Shown piece by piece: positions 5,453 to 6,327 of a stretch of DNA of 6,327 nt (position 1 is its first letter; the number at the start of each line of letters is the position of its first letter). The position numbers and the translations under genes were made by a program. The DNA lies in NCBI GenBank assembly GCA_021203915.1, contig JAJQAI010000118.1, positions 1 to 6,327 of the forward strand, in the 5' to 3' direction. Under the pieces are notes generated by a model, which did no database searches, was not told the origin of the DNA, and saw only the letters and a program-made list of their open reading frames with translations. Source of the DNA: Prevotella sp. (GTDB lineage: Bacteria; Bacteroidota; Bacteroidia; Bacteroidales; Bacteroidaceae).

Positions 5453-6327
5453 GCCTTTACCTCCTCCTTTGGTTTTTGTTCTACTATAGGGCTTTCCACA
5501 ATAGGTCTTTCTGCCTCTTTAGGCGCTTCCTCCTTTGGCTTTGGTGCGGGGAAGTTTACCGCCACGATAGCATGTGTTGGGCAAGCCTCTACACACTTGC
5601 GACATATTCTACACTTAGTGTGGTCGATGTAGCAAACGTTGTTTTCTACCGTGATAGCTTCGAATTTACACTCCTTAGAGCATTTTCCGCAACCTATGCA
5701 GGCAGCCTTACAAGCTTTCATTGCTACGGGACCTTTGTCCTTGTTTACACAACGTACGTATACTCGGCGATTCTTTATGCCTTTCTTACGTAGCTCAATA
5801 ATTCCTCTTGGACATGCCTTAACGCATGCTCCGCACGAGGTACACTTTTCTTCGTCGACCTCTGGAAGGCCTGTTTCAGAGTTCATGCTTAGAGCACCAA
5901 ATGAGCAGGCAGCAACGCAATCACCTGTTCCAAGGCAACCAAAACCACAAGCGGTCTCGCCAGCACCACAAGCGTGCATAGCAGTACATGTCTTAAGACC
6001 ATTGTACTCAGCAATACGTGGTCGTAAATCGCAACTACCACCACAGCGCACAACTGCCACCATTGGTTCAGTATTTGCAATTGCCATCCCAAGTAAGTCA
6101 GCAACCTGTCCCATTACGTTGGCGCCGCCCACAGGACACATAAGTCCTTCTAATGAGCCTTGATCAGCAGCCTTTACTAAGGCACTGGCCAAGCCGCCAC
6201 ATCCAGGATAGCCACATCCTCCACAGTTTGCCCCTGGCAAAACCGCTGTCACCTGCCCTATACGGGGGTCTTCATGAACAGCGAATTTTTTGGAACAAAC
6301 GTATAGTATGATTGCTGCAACTAACGC
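5449..6327 (-). CDS. rnfB: RnfB, Fe-S (ferredoxin-type) subunit of the Rnf complex; 5' end cut off by the window edge
   Basis: RnfB takes electrons from reduced ferredoxin and passes them into the membrane complex. The frame stays open to the right edge: 292 residues are visible, starting with the end of a membrane anchor (ALVAAIILYVCSKKFAVHEDP). By comparison with E. coli RsxB roughly 13-15 N-terminal residues are missing. The GTG at 6252 encodes an internal Val and is not the start. Numbering from that Val, the Fes-type domain has C10, C13, C18 and C39 (with GGCGYPGCGG). A CX3CX5CX3C set follows (C102, C106, C112, C116), then three CX2CX2CX3C ferredoxin motifs starting at C137, C185 and C214. 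This is the long, cluster-rich form seen in clostridia and Bacteroidota, not the short proteobacterial RsxB. From about residue 234 the tail is rich in Pro, Glu and Lys. The TGA stop overlaps the rnfC ATG by 4 nt. Family assignment is secure. Confidence 0.96.
   Translation of the reverse strand, partial: ALVAAIILYVCSKKFAVHEDPRIGQVTAVLPGANCGGCGYPGCGGLASALVKAADQGSLEGLMCPVGGANVMGQVADLLGMAIANTEPMVAVVRCGGSCDLRPRIAEYNGLKTCTAMHACGAGETACGFGCLGTGDCVAACSFGALSMNSETGLPEVDEEKCTSCGACVKACPRGIIELRKKGIKNRRVYVRCVNKDKGPVAMKACKAACIGCGKCSKECKFEAITVENNVCYIDHTKCRICRKCVEACPTHAIVAVNFPAPKPKEEAPKEAERPIVESPIVEQKPKEEVKA
5460..5468 (-). promoter_or_regulatory. Shine-Dalgarno sequence of rnfC, inside the rnfB coding end
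   Basis: AGGAGGAGG lies 7 nt upstream of the rnfC ATG and is read at the same time as Lys-Glu-Glu codons at the end of rnfB. With the ATGA overlap it fixes the rnfC start and suggests translational coupling of the two subunits. Confidence 0.75.

Noticed and set aside
5639..6163. Long plus-strand open frame (about 174 codons) opposite rnfB
   Set aside because: It lies wholly antisense to the conserved, Cys-rich rnfB frame, has no recognisable motifs or ribosome site, and is explained as a shadow of rnfB codon use.
6250..6252. GTG at 6252 as the start of a 267-residue RnfB
   Set aside because: The frame continues upstream to the window edge and encodes the expected membrane anchor and the conserved FAVHEDPRIGQ segment; the GTG is an internal Val just before the first Cys cluster.
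1..6327. Mobile elements, CRISPR arrays, tRNA/rRNA genes or an undescribed defence or metabolic system
   Set aside because: No transposase, terminal repeats, spaced direct-repeat array or RNA-gene signature is visible; nearly all of the window is accounted for by the Rnf complex genes and galE.

Overview
The window is a compact stretch of minus-strand genes, most likely from an anaerobic or facultative member of the Bacteroidota (Bacteroidales-like). The evidence is the Rnf protein sequences, the moderate-to-low GC content, the A-rich leaders without Shine-Dalgarno sequences in front of several genes, and a textbook Bacteroidota promoter (TTTG, 20-nt spacer, TACCTTTG) near the left edge. Genus and species cannot be fixed from the sequence alone.

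Reading right to left, in the direction of transcription, the genes are rnfB (its start is cut off by the right edge), rnfC, rnfD, rnfG, rnfE and rnfA, followed by galE. The six rnf genes encode the whole Rnf complex, a membrane-bound ferredoxin:NAD+ oxidoreductase. RnfB is the iron-sulfur entry subunit for ferredoxin electrons. RnfC is the NADH/flavin/Fe-S subunit. RnfD and RnfG carry covalently bound FMN. RnfA and RnfE are paired membrane subunits that hold an Fe-S centre between them. The complex couples ferredoxin oxidation to ion export, or works in reverse to make reduced ferredoxin. Spacing is tight: 4-nt ATGA overlaps at B/C and D/G, 2 nt at E/A, 15 nt at G/E, and 47 nt with a small hairpin at C/D. 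This supports one transcription unit.

galE (UDP-glucose 4-epimerase) follows rnfA after 43 nt, with no convincing promoter of its own, so it is probably read through from the rnf operon. Downstream of galE (positions 1-138) there is no gene. This stretch holds an A/T-rich hairpin that could end the rnf-galE transcript and, overlapping it, a strong minus-strand promoter for a transcript that leaves the window to the left.

No new biological system is visible. The core is a well-known respiratory complex in its standard B-C-D-G-E-A order. The points worth a second look are the overlapping terminator/promoter at the left edge, the variant flavinylation motif in RnfG, the cluster-rich RnfB with a charged tail, the two intercistronic hairpins, the Shine-Dalgarno sequences built into the ends of upstream genes, and a substrate-pocket substitution in GalE.
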